From contig NC_061812.1 of the NCBI RefSeq assembly GCF_021462225.1, forward strand, positions 42,701,363 to 42,765,362: a stretch of DNA of 64,000 bases. Direction: 5' to 3'. A program made the translations under genes and the position numbers. This document shows, piece by piece, positions 1 to 11,462 of this stretch. The notes beneath the pieces were generated by a model. The model saw only the letters and a program-made list of their open reading frames with translations, ran no database searches and was not told where the DNA came from. Numbering within the stretch: position 1 is the stretch's first letter; each line of letters starts with the position of its first letter. Source of the DNA: Girardinichthys multiradiatus. Taxonomy: Eukaryota; Chordata; Actinopteri; Cyprinodontiformes; Goodeidae.

Positions 1-3000
1 TATAAATTTTCGAATTAAATTCAGTACAGTTATGTGACGCTACGTTTTAAAATTAGCAAAGCTATAACATACAGATTGCCAACTCCTACAACAATCTATT
101 TTTATGTTGCAAATCTTATGTTTAGGCTTAAATATTGTGGCGGTTTATAATAAACTCTGAACGGTTCAAACACATGCTCTCAAAAAAAAAAAAGAACACG
201 ACGAGTCTCTGAAAAGAATTAATAGATCAAGGGAGGCAAATCTCAAAAAATTAATTGACACATGTTTGTCTTTTATATTGATAATATATTTGTTACGAGT
301 TACGTTGAGCAACACAGTTAACAGGCTGTGCGCACTCCTGCCATGTTGTCAGGCCAGAAACAGCACTTCTGCGCATTAGCCTGTAATCCAATATTTTGAT
401 TAAAGGTGAAGCAGAATGTAGTCTTTGGCTCACTGGGTCCGTCTAAACCATAAACAAATCATCTGCTTGCAGAACAACTTCAAACTGCACAATCAAGCAC
501 TCAGAAGCTCCCAGAGCAAATGAACAGACAGGAGAACTAATCAGAGGCTGTGATGACAAACCTGCTGCTGTGAATAGCGACGACAAAAGTTAACTAACTG
601 TAACAGTACAGAAAAACCTGAGCAGAACGGAGCAGAAGGAAAAAATTATCAACTGGATCATTCATTATGATGTAGCACAACAACCCCTGCATATTTCAAG
701 CAACACAGCTTTTGTTCCCTTTTATTCTTGCTCTGCTGGGGGCAGTAGCAGTCAGCTGGTAGCCCATGCAATATCCTTACTTAAATAGGGCGGTCGGCAC
801 CTCTTTTGTACCTGTTATCAATTACACGCGCAATCTTTGAAAAAATTTACACAACATGCCCACCTATTGCCCATGCATTTTTTTTTGTATAAGCAATTTA
901 ATGCCCTGTATTTGGGATCTTTGAAGATCAGGCCCTTGGTGTACACTGCACAGTAGCAGACTCGCTGCTGCAGATGCTGTCTTCTTTGCTTTGTACTGTG
1001 TCACACTCCTTCTGCAATCTTGTATCACCTCTTACAGTTCATAGTGGTTACGGGATTATGACTAACTAGCAGGACAACAGCCCTGAACATGCAGCCAGAG
1101 CTACTATGGAATGATTTGGATCAATTATGTGGCCCAGCTAAAGTCTATAACTAAATCCATTTGAGAATATGTGGCAAGTCTCAAAAACTGCTGTTCACAG
1201 ATGATCTCTCTCCAATATCTACGAAAAACAAGAACAATTTTCATTCTCTTGATATGAAAATCTGGCAGCGACATTCCCAAAAATACTTGCCGCAGTAACT
1301 GCAGCTAAGGGTGCATACTTCTACAAAGTATGGACCCAGGAAAGCACAGAGCAAGTTCAGGCTAGAGTTAAGATATTTTTTTGTAAAACTCAATTGAAAG
1401 CCGTCTTTTTCCTTCCGCTTCACATGCAGACACTACTTTGAGTTTATTTAAAACCTAAAATCCCAATAACACACATTGAAGTTTTGTGGAAGAGATCAAG
1501 GGTTTGAATACAATTGGAAGGCACTGTAAATATCAATAGCTGTTAATTCTGTTACATATTTGATTATTTGATTATTTAGTATGTATATTACTAGAATGTT
1601 CCTGATGTCACAGTTATATCCCAATGTGTACACCCTTTCATTTACAAAGTCAGAGCTTTTAAAGCCAGACATTTTCTCCTTTATTCCTTATAATTTTTGT
1701 TTAGTTGCATGCCTTTGTTTCAGATTCTGTCAATTCCTTGTCCAAAAGGTTAACGGGAAGGAATTCAATAAAGACATTCATAATAAAGGAATTCAGTTTA
1801 ACGGCTTCTCTCCCTTTCCAGGTCAAGACGTTCAGCAGGTACCTTAAAGCTAGAATCTTTGAGGTCACAGCATGCTTCTCTAGCATCTGATAACTTTAGA
1901 TCTTGAGGCCTCAGGTTGGGTATGGAGCACATTTTTAAGCCAAAGTCCTTTGCTGAGAGGGACCGAAAAGGCAAGATATGAATGCCTGACTGTTCTTAAA
2001 GTTGAAGCTGTAGGCTTAGAGGTAACAAAGCCAAATATGGGAAATTGTGTGTACTGTCTGAACGACTTAAATAAAGAGGCTGCGTTCATAGTACTGCGGA
2101 ATTCATCTATGTTCAGCTTAAGATGTCAACAGAGTGTCTTCTCTGGAGCATCGTCTGTTAGAAGGTGAACAAACCTCAATACACAACACTTCCTCCTTCC
2201 CTCCTCATCTGTTGGCTGGCATTTTCTGCAGCCAATCCAAGTGAGGATAGAGGTTTGCCATATTCTTCTTTAGCTAATAGATCTGACCAAGCTTTGTTTC
2301 CAGTTAATTACAGGAAGACCTGAATTTAGGAATCAGACCATTTTTCAGGTGCTCCTTTTATTCATACCAGCTGATTTTTCTCAATCATTACAGTCTGCAA
2401 CAAAAACTTTTAAGATGAGATTTTAAAATAATATTTTGTAAATTGTTTTAAGTTTGGCATGGCACAACAAATACTGTGCCAACATTTCATTATCTTATGA
2501 CCCGAGGCATTATGTTCCCCTGGAGACAGAAATTTACCTTCTAACTCCAGAGTATAATTCTACTCTCAAACGTATCTCAAGGCAACCAATGCGACTGCAT
2601 AATCTACTTTTAAGGATACAATTATCCACAAACCAAATGACATAAATGAATAAATCTGCATACTAGATTTAAGACTGCTTCAGCCTTTTTTGCATTTCAG
2701 TATCAAAGACATTTGCATTTGAACTGATTGTGTTTCTTCCATTGATAGGCACCGAAAGGATGAATGAATCCTACTTCTCTACCTCTTGTGCATTTTTACC
2801 ACACAAGGACAGAGCATATCTGGTTATTCAATTTTCTATTTAATCCCATACACATCTTTTTTTTTGTTAGCATACAGTGCTCAGTTTGAAACTCAAGTTC
2901 CATGACACATTTGCTCATATTTAGGGCATTTTATTGTTTATAGAATACATCTGCAGTTTGGCAACAAAACCTTGAAGACATTTAGTAAATTTGTCCTCTT

Positions 3001-5165
3001 TAAAACTCTTTTTATTTTACAAAATACTGTTCAGGTCTCTCTCAACTTTAAAGAAGCTGAATAAAATACATACTAAAATTGAAAAGTAGGGGAGTTATGA
3101 TGGTCAAAAGTGCATTTATCCTGGATCAGGGCACACTTGAACTTTTTGTTTCCATAAAAGTCAAGAAAGAATGAATTGTAAAAAAAAGATGCAAATGACA
3201 AATCTGGCATAAAAAAGCTAGTTTATGAATTGTAAAATGAAACACAGATGCGCCAGCGTAAGTAAGTATGTAAAAGTTACTTATATAACACCTTTCAAGA
3301 TAAAAATTGCAAAGTGGTCTAAAACAAAACAAGCAGTAAGATGAGTAGAAAGCAAATGTAACACACAAGAAAATTATGTAAATTCAAGCTTGAAGAGATG
3401 AGTTTTGTGCTACTTTTTAAAAAAGATCACCAAGTTCACAGATTTAAAGCTCACAGAGCTGCAGAGTCTCACAGCAATAGTTGCAAAAGCTCTTTTTCTT
3501 TAGACTTTTGCCTGGTATGAAGCACGGACAGCAGGCTCTGATCACAAGACCTCAGGGATTTCCCTGGGACATAATGATGTAAAAGTTTGGTAATGCTTAT
3601 CGGTGCTTGTCCATGTGCTCTGGATCTTAAAGTATATTCAGAAAATGAGAGCGAGCTGGTATAACTGGAAAAGCAGCCAAGTGAAGGATTTAATTTGCAC
3701 AAGCATTCTAAACAGTCTGTAGTAGGTTTTGTCGAGACAAGTAAACAATGAAGTACAATATCCCAGATGAGATGAAAAATGCATGTATAACAATTTCTAG
3801 TTTAGAGCATGACACAATAGAACTCGGCTGAGAAATATTTCTAAGATGATATAAACAAGACCAAACCATAGATCTGACATGTACATCCATTGTTAGACTG
3901 AGGTTTCCAACAGAAGGGTAATGTTTATCGCAAGGAAGTCAACAAAGTCTGTTGATGACCCTCAGTACAAGCTTATGTGAAGCACAGATGAAGATTAGTT
4001 ACCAACCATCCAGATTTTAATGGAATCTAAAACCCGAGGGCAATACCTGAAGCTTAGACATCTCTATGATCTAAAGGAGATGTACAGCTGAATAGCTATC
4101 TGCATATAAGTGGTGAGGGATATATTTACAGGCGATACCGTTTTGAAACTCTTTAGTCTTTAGTTGTTATAAAGAGAAGGATTACGTTTGTATTGTTTGT
4201 TTTAAAGGAGCGTTCTTTAAATAGCCAGGTACCCGAAACCAGTGAAATGTTTATAATCATGACACTCATGACCGGTAGCTTCCAACAGACTTTTAAACAA
4301 AGGCGGAGGTAAAATTTCATAAGGTTTCCAGGCTTCTGAGAGCAACAGGCTGCTTTCATTGAATCGACTGGGTTTGTTAGTTTGAGAAATGAAACAGGTG
4401 GAAATCTATCGTAAATACCAGGTCAGGCTGAAAAGAATACATGTTTCTTATAATATTGACTTTCTTAACAAAAAAAAGTCAGCAATATAGGATCACCTTA
4501 ATGCCACAATGTACATTTTCCAAAGAGAAAGTCATACAAAAGTTATGTAGGATCCCTCAGTTTACCTGCCTTTGCTGACTGGTGTATGAATAATAGTCTT
4601 TATATAAGCCTTTCATGGAAAAGGGACACGAAAGGTATTTAGGAGGTACTCAACACACTTAATGCCATGGCTATAGCAGATGGCTCCAGCATTGAGTCAG
4701 CAGCCAGACCAACAAAGCGAACAAGGACAATATTTGTGAGAGCAAAGTTTCTCAGGAAGAAAACCTTTTTTGTCTGTTCTGTCAGTAAAAAAACATCCAC
4801 TGATCATCCCATTACAATAAATCCAACACCACTCTCCTGTACACTCTTCATAATGATTAATTGCATCAGTGTCTTAGCAAATGAACAGAAGATATATTGG
4901 TAAAGAAAGTCATATTTAGTAAATTGAAACGTGTTCTGATGAGGCTCATTTGTTAGAAAAACCCTTTTAAAAATAAAATTTAGGCAGGTATTAAGCATAC
5001 TTTTCATTAAGCCGACATTTCTTTATTAAATATATATTTTTTTCATTAATCTGATTTAATATTAAAATCTTCTAAGAAAATAGATGTCATCTTTTCATTA
5101 GCTGCAAACAGCAAATCATTATAATTAACAGAAATAAGGGTTTGAAAACTTCGGAATGTGTGTAT
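1..5165. other. No recognisable gene or repeat
   Basis: AT-rich sequence with only short open frames, none longer than about 90 codons and none matching a family I know. A short minus-strand frame opposite 4655-4790 encodes a hydrophobic stretch, but it has no supporting start or splice context. No inverted repeats, LTR ends or LINE tails were noticed. The region may be intron or intergenic DNA, and decayed repeats could be missed by eye. Confidence 0.6.
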
Positions 5166-5323
5166 TTAATTTATATTCAATTCAATTCAATTCAAATTCA
5201 AAAATACTTTATGAATCCCAAAGGGAAATTAAATGTTGTTATAGCTCATATTATGGTTTCCTCAAAGAGCCGTTGTAGATGCTGATGGCTGTGGGCAGGA
5301 AGGATCTCCTGTAGTGCTCCGTC

Positions 5324-7440
5324 TTACAGCAGATCTGATGAAGCCTTTGACTGAAGACACTGTTGTTGTAGGACAGTCTTATGAAGAGGATGCTCAGGGT
5401 TCTCCATAATGTTCTTCATTTTATGAAGAATCCGTCTTTCCACAATAATCTCCAGAGGTTCCAGAGGAGTCCCCAGAACAGAGCCAGCCTTTTTTATCAG
5501 CTTGTTGAGCTTTTTTAAGTCCCTGGCTCTGATGATGGCAGAAGAGATCACACTTTCCACAACAGACTTATACAAGATATGCAGCATCTTGCTGCAAACA
5601 CCAAAGGACCTAAGCTTCCTCAAGAAGTACAGTCTGCTCTGTCCCTTCTTGTAGATGGCTTCACAGTTGCATCTCCACTCTAGTCTATTGTCCAGGTGAA
5701 CACCGAGGTATTTATATTCCTCCACCACCTCCACTTCTTCTCCCATGATAGAAATAGTTTTTGACTTATTCCTGTTTCTCTTAAAATCTACAATCATCTC
5801 CTTTGTTTTAGTCACGTTCAAAATGAGATGATTGTTTCCACACCATGCCACAAAGCGGTCCACCACCTTCCTGTACTCAGCTTCTTGTCCATCTCTGATC
5901 CACCCCACGACTGCAGAATCATCCGAGTATTTCTGCAGATGACAGGAGTCTGTCTTGTACTGGAAGTCTGAGGTGTACAGAGTGAAAAGGAATGGTGAGA
6001 GTACAGTCCCCTGTGGTGCTCCTGTGCTGCTGACTACCTGGTTAGACTCACAACCCTTCAGTCTCACAAACTATGGTCTGTTTGTCAGGTAGTCTTTAAT
6101 CCAGGAGATTGTTGAGGCCTCCACCTGAGTCTTCTGGAGTTTCTGACAGAGCAAATCAGGTTGGATTGTATTAAATGCACTGGAGAAATCAAAGAACATG
6201 ATCCTCACAGTGCTACTGGCTTTGTCCATATGACAGTGGGTTTGTTGAAGCAGGTGTATGATGGCATCTTCAACTCCAACTCCACAGCGATAAGCAAACT
6301 GAAGGGGGTCCTGATGGTTTACTGTTTGCTTACTCAGGTGGGCCAACAGGAGTCTCTCTAGGACCTTCATGATGTGAGATGTCAGGGCAACAGGTCTATA
6401 GTCATTGAGGACTGATGGGTGAGTTTTCTTTGGTACCGGAACAAGACAGGAGGTCTTCCACAACACCGTAACCTTCTTCTGGGCCAGGCTAAGGTTGAAG
6501 AGGTGCTGCAGAATCCCACAGAGCTGCTCTGCACAGGCCTTCAGGACTCTAGGGCTGACATTATCTGGACCTATAGCCTTATTCCTATTCAGTTGTCTCT
6601 TCACCTGACTTCTTGAGACACACAGGTGGAAGGGGGAAGCAAAGGAAGCATCAGCATCTTCTGATATGGTTGAAGGCAAACATGTAGAAGCAGAAGGGTC
6701 TAGGGCTGAGGTGGAAGATAAAAAATGTGAGGTGTTACTGGACAGCTGTGGGTCCTGTGGGTCAAAGGAAGATGGAATGCCTGTTTGGCTGTGAGCAGGA
6801 GAGGAGGATGTGAAGCTTGTTTCTGAACTGAACCTATTGAAGAATGTGTTCAGTTCATTGGCTCTGTCCAGACCTTCATCAGTCCGATCATCCTTCTGCT
6901 TGAAGCCTGTGATCTTCTTCATCCCTGTCCACACATCTCTGATATTGTTTTGCTGGAGCTTGCTCTCCAGCTTCTTCTTGTACACCTCCTTGCTGTCTCT
7001 TATCTTGACTTTAAGTTGCTTCTGTATAATCCTCAATAATTCTCTGTGTCCTTCTCTGAAGGCTCTTTTTTTCTTGTTAAGCAGGTCCTTCAGGTCACTG
7101 GTGATCCAAGGTTTGTTATTGGGGAAGCATCTCACGGTTCTGGTGGAGATGATGTTATCCACACAGAAGTTTATATAGTCGGTTACACACTCAGTCATGG
7201 CATTGATGTCCTCTCCATGTGGCTGGCACAGTGCGTCCCAGTCTGTAGCCTCAAAGCAACCTTGCAGAGCTTCTTCAGCTTCCTGTGACCATTTTCTCAC
7301 AGTCCTCTTTATTACAGGTTACCTCTGAACAAGGGGCTTATATTTCGAGCAGAGAAAAACAAGATTGTGATCTGATTTGCCTAGCGGAGGTCTTGCTGTA
7401 GAGATGTTTGGGGTTGTAGTTGAAGTATTATTTGAGCTTT
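5324..7440 (-). pseudogene. Endonuclease tail plus reverse transcriptase of Rex1-like LINE
   Basis: Reading on the minus strand, the frame opens near 7440 with the endonuclease C-terminus, including the SDHN motif (7364-7375), and continues into reverse transcriptase. Motif A reads FFDFSSAFNTIQ, motif B GAPQGTVLSPF and motif C YSDDSAVVG, so the catalytic Asp residues are present. The frame is continuous for about 2.1 kb except for TAA at 7319-7321 and TAG at 6071-6073. Both look like C-to-T changes of Gln codons. The N-terminal endonuclease residues are missing. The protein would nick target DNA and reverse transcribe the element's RNA; this copy cannot make it. Identity as a LINE RT is secure, the clade less so. 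Confidence 0.85.
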
Positions 7441-7451
7441 TGAGATATTAA

Positions 7452-7691
7452 TCAGCTGCTCCCGGTTGTAAGAACAACCCCGTTGCCATGGCAATGCATC
7501 ATAACAAATGTCCAAAAATAGAACGTATTAAGAAAAATCCTCCAAGCTGCACAGCATCCAACACTGGAGTGGACAGTCATCCAAAAAAAATCAACTGTAT
7601 CCACCACAAGAGGAATAGTTCCCAAAAAAGAATAAATCAGAATCAAAAGTAACAGAGCTGCTCCAACCTGCTGCCACCTTGAGCGGCGCAA
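7452..7691 (-). pseudogene. 5' leader / first open frame of the Rex1-like LINE
   Basis: A 79-codon minus-strand frame with a hydrophobic start, the sort of 5' sequence seen upstream of the endonuclease in full-length teleost LINEs of this group. It stops at 7452-7454. Just below, at about 7440, the sequence jumps to the last part of the endonuclease, marking the internal deletion. Assignment rests on position and orientation; I do not know a function for this segment. Confidence 0.45.
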
Positions 7692-7692
7692 T

Positions 7693-7741
7693 TCATATAT
7701 AACAATATATATCTTATATATTTATATATATTTATATCTTG
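7693..7741. repeat. AT-rich simple repeat (TATATT-type)
   Basis: Imperfect tandem of TATAT/TTATA units directly beside the 5' end of the Rex1-like LINE. It may be older AT-rich DNA that served as an insertion target. Confidence 0.7.
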
Positions 7742-10039
7742 TGTTTCACTTAGTGAATTGAGTTACTAAAATAAATACACTTTTTAATAATGTTCTAATT
7801 ATTGAATATGAGGGTATATAACCATAACCTGTGTGGTGTTAGCTCGAAGTTACTTTTTGTGCCAAACTACACATTGTTCTGAGAAACCTTCCTGCAGAAT
7901 GACTTACGGTATAGTTTAAGTGGGGTGATAAATGCTGCCGTCAGATGTGCTGTTAAATCCTCATCAGGACAACATGGACTAATTTAGAAAAAAACGACTT
8001 TAAGCTGCTTCCCTTCACCCCTGCTGTTTCACACAATTACTGCACAGCTCAGCAAAGGATCCCAGTCACAAAGGCATTGTGGAGAAATAGAACTATGATG
8101 TTTGCTGTGTGCATAAGCATAATGATACTGAACAGAACCAGAGCACAAATGATATGTCTGAATGCTACAAGAATTTTATTTACTTCAATTACAGTTGTTG
8201 TCACAAGATATCACTGCCCATAGTAGCGAATTACGTGGAGACTGGGATCACTAAAGAATGCTTTTAAATCTTTGGGTAGTGTCCCAGTTTACATCTCCAA
8301 GCATGTTGTTACATCTGCTCCCAGAAATATTTGCTTCTGACTTGACAGCTCATCATATCAATCTTCACCTTTAAAACTTCCATTTGAGCTGGACATTTTG
8401 CCATTACCGCTCTCCTCTTGTGCAGCCACCGTGTTATGCTTTTAGTGTGGTGTTCTGTCTCCACCAATTCTCAACAGTCTTGTGTTTGCTGCCCTTTAAG
8501 CTCTTTTGCACATGCTTTTTTGCAAATAGTCAAAATCTGTTCCTCAGGTTTTGTATAGTGCAAAATATTCTGTTTATCTGCCTTTGATTCCAGCAGCTTC
8601 CAACAGATTCCAACAGCTTTTTTCTCTGTGGTGATGAATTATGCACAATGTGGTTGAATCCAAAGAAGGCAATTGAGAGTGGATGGTCAGGACTCTGTAC
8701 TAATAGAACTTGATTTGGGATTAGGTTGGTGGTTCTGTGGTTCTTTGTTCTGTGACTGAGCCCAAGACAAACTAGTACTTGTGTTGCTTTTTGGCCTCTG
8801 GCCTGTCAGCATCTCTGAAAATCACTTGATATTCAGCTGGGGCTCCTGGACTGCTGTTGGTGGAAAACAGGAGCTGGAGACTGCAAAGGCTGCTCTCTTA
8901 TTACAAGGGTCACATTAAGTTTGTTTCCTTGCATGAGTTAGAATATTAAAGGGGCTTTTCCTCAGAAACAGGAGGTGTGCAAATTATTCTCTTAGAAGGC
9001 CCACACATTTTTAGATTAATGAAACACAGCAGGGAAATCAGCTTTCATGGTTATGTTGAAGGAATAAATGATGATGATGTTGCATAGATGATTGTCTGCT
9101 GTCTATCTGACTGCTACACGACACATCACTTAAATGAAATAAACTAAATAAGGGGACACAAAGGTTGTCAGACTCATCATTACTATGATCTTTGTAGGAT
9201 AATGGCTTTTTGCCAATTGGTGATTACTCTGCAGAGTGTTAACCTAATATACTGATGGATTGCGTCTGATGATGAAGACACAGTCAAATAAGTAAAAGTG
9301 GAATTGAACTGATTTTCAAAAAGTGAGAAAAAAAAAAAGAGTGGAAATTATGACAGCATCCTGACTGTTACTGAAATACCAAATTACTGTTTTCCCTGTC
9401 CTGTCATCCACTCCTCCCTTTCTATAAGGAGCAGAGGGAGTCTGTGTGGGTGAGGAACGGGTGCTGCGTCTTTCTCTCCTTCCTGTTCTGCTGGTTGATT
9501 CCTCTCACATGAGCCTGCAGCAGTAGAAAGCAAAGATACTAAAACAGACACTAAAAGAATCAGAGGCTTCTCAGATAGTTTAGCTTTTGAGAAGCTCCCC
9601 AAATTTGAAAAACAAGCTGTCAGAAAGTGGGTTATTTAGTTGGTCTTTGCATGTCTTGCAGATGCTGAGACTTCTACATGCAGATTTTGAGGTTTTACAT
9701 TTAACATTTATATTTCACAGAGTGGAAAATTTTGCATCTGAAGATGGGAGTAAGATTCACAGCATGGTGCTGTAAATACAGTTTGAGGCTGGTTCCCATA
9801 TTACAAGCCCAATTAATTAAATATTAGGCTATTTCACTGGACCCTTACTAATATCTATTTAATTAATTTTTTCATTTTATACTCATGTACTATTACTTTA
9901 AAATTATTATTATTATTAAACTGTGGGAAATAACCAATTTACACAATAACTATGCCAATAGAGTGCCCTTGGGTTACTTTGAAATGCTAACTGCTATCAG
10001 AACTAGACTGTGGCTATCCTTTGCAGGTAGACTGCAAAG
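7742..10039. other. No recognisable gene
   Basis: AT-rich, short frames only. One 72-codon minus-strand frame (9384-9602) starts with a signal-peptide-like hydrophobic stretch but resembles no family I know; see findings. A short ATT repeat lies near 9899-9917. Confidence 0.55.
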
Positions 10040-10345
10040 ACATGAGCAAATTTGTTGGCACCCCAGTAAAGATGTGTATCAACTTCAAATAAATTATTCA
10101 AGTAGCATAATCTCGCACTAAACATTTGAGAAAAATCAAACCTTTAATGCAAGAGAATTTATACTGATTTGGGGGAAAAATGTTAAGAAATAATTGTTTT
10201 TAGCAAAATCAGCGGTGGCACAATTTTCAAGCTTATTTTTAATTTTTCTTAACTTTTTAAGTTGATCAGAGTTTCTTGGAACTTCTAATTGGTAATCCAC
10301 AACTATTTGATTCCCTGGGGAAACAAATGCCTGTTTCTTTTAAGC
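10040..10345 (+). mobile_element. Possible 5' end of a Tc1/mariner-like element
   Basis: Contains ATTTGTTGGCACCCC at the left and a GGTGGCAC segment further in, then a stretch around TGGTAATCCACAAC that I associate with the 5' leader of a common teleost Tc1-like family. No transposase is visible and no second inverted repeat was found. Treat as a weak repeat call. Confidence 0.35.
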
Positions 10346-11089
10346 AGTGACAATAGGCTAGAAATGTTACAGGAGAAAACCAAGTGCTGTCATATTAGAA
10401 AATGAGGATTGTACAAAAAAAAAACTGACATTCGAGGTACAAACAACTGTGCTACTTTACTGTTGATTTTCTACTTCTTCCAACAGCCATGAGATATATA
10501 AGTGAGGTTAAGTGGTAACTCTGTCTACTGCATGACTATATGACCCCTAACAGGATTAAATGTGCACAGAAAATGGACAAATTGATATTAGGTGATTAAT
10601 CCCCCTAAATACAGATGTGACATACTGCCACCTATTGATTTTATTCCTAGATTGATTTTGGGAAACAGTCAACTTATTCATAGAATCCGGCCTTAATGAT
10701 AATGGTGGCATTAAAAAGCAGATTAACACATTTGGTATTCTGTGTATACAATATAGCATACAACACCAGGATGACAGAGATGAACAGTGTGGGCTAAGAT
10801 GGTTCTAGGCATCACATGAGAGTACAAAGTAAAGCAGAAATAAACCATTTGTCACATCATAGTTAAATGTATTGCCAAAAGGTGAACTCTGGATCATTTA
10901 AAATAAAGTCAAGTATATTAGTTGTGAATTAACAAATGAAGACTAAATATCTGTTCTGATTTATTTGGGTTGCTGCTGGTGATGCATATAGAAAAATATC
11001 TGTCCAGCTTCAATCACAATAAAGGACAAAAGAGTTGAGTATGTCCTCTCTGAATCAAACGTGACATCACACAAGACATTTTTGACAAT
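10346..11089. other. No recognisable feature
   Basis: AT-rich sequence with no open frame of note and no repeat boundary that I can see. Confidence 0.6.
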
Positions 11090-11462
11090 TTTATGTTCTC
11101 AGTCCTGTATGAACAGTTTGGGAATGGCCCTTTTCTGTACCAATGAGTGCAAACTAGTCCACCAAGCAAGACCTCAACTTTATAGAACACCTTCAGGATG
11201 AATTAGAGCTGAGGTTGTAAGCAACACTTACTCATCCAACATCAGTGTCTGACCTCATAAAAGCTCTCCTGGAAGAATGGTACAAGTTTCACAAATGCAC
11301 TCTCCTAACCCCAATAGAAAAGCCTTCCCAGAATAGTTGAAGCAGTTATAGCTGCAAAGGAGAGGGTAACATCACATTAAACCCTATGGATTAAGAGTGG
11401 GATGTCACACAAACTCATACATGTGTGAAGGTAGATGAGAGAAACGTTATTGTAATATAGGT
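11090..11462 (+). mobile_element. 3' end of a degenerate Tc1-like transposon
   Basis: Plus-strand sequence reads as the C-terminal part of a Tc1-type transposase in broken frames. A segment like LNFIEHLQDELE (11177-11212) corresponds to the DLNPIEHLWDEL region carrying the third catalytic acidic residue, and HPTSVSDLIKALLEEW follows (11234-11281). The 3' untranslated part and an inverted-repeat-like end (GATGAGAGAA..., 11431-11462) close it. Stops interrupt the frame and the 5' two-thirds are absent. The matching left end of the same family is seen at 48.7 kb, so the family is dispersed in this genome. Confidence 0.75.

Larger units (their letters stand above)
5170..7695 (-). mobile_element. 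Rex1/Babar-like (CR1-group) LINE, internally deleted
   Basis: Non-LTR retrotransposon read on the minus strand. It starts near 7695 and ends at 5170-5215 in a tail that reads TTTGGGATTCATAAAG followed by GAATT repeats, as is common for teleost CR1/L2-group LINEs. The frame carries the tail of an APE-type endonuclease, then reverse transcriptase. The segment around motif A (opposite 6170-6205) closely resembles the Rex1 family, so I assign it there. The 5' leader (7452-7691) joins directly to the last residues of the endonuclease near 7440, so most of that domain is deleted. Two in-frame stops add to the damage. It is a dead copy; the exact subfamily is uncertain. Confidence 0.8.

Noticed and set aside
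4655..4800. Minus-strand hydrophobic short frame resembling a membrane-protein exon
   Set aside because: No start codon, no convincing splice sites, and no family match; likely chance.
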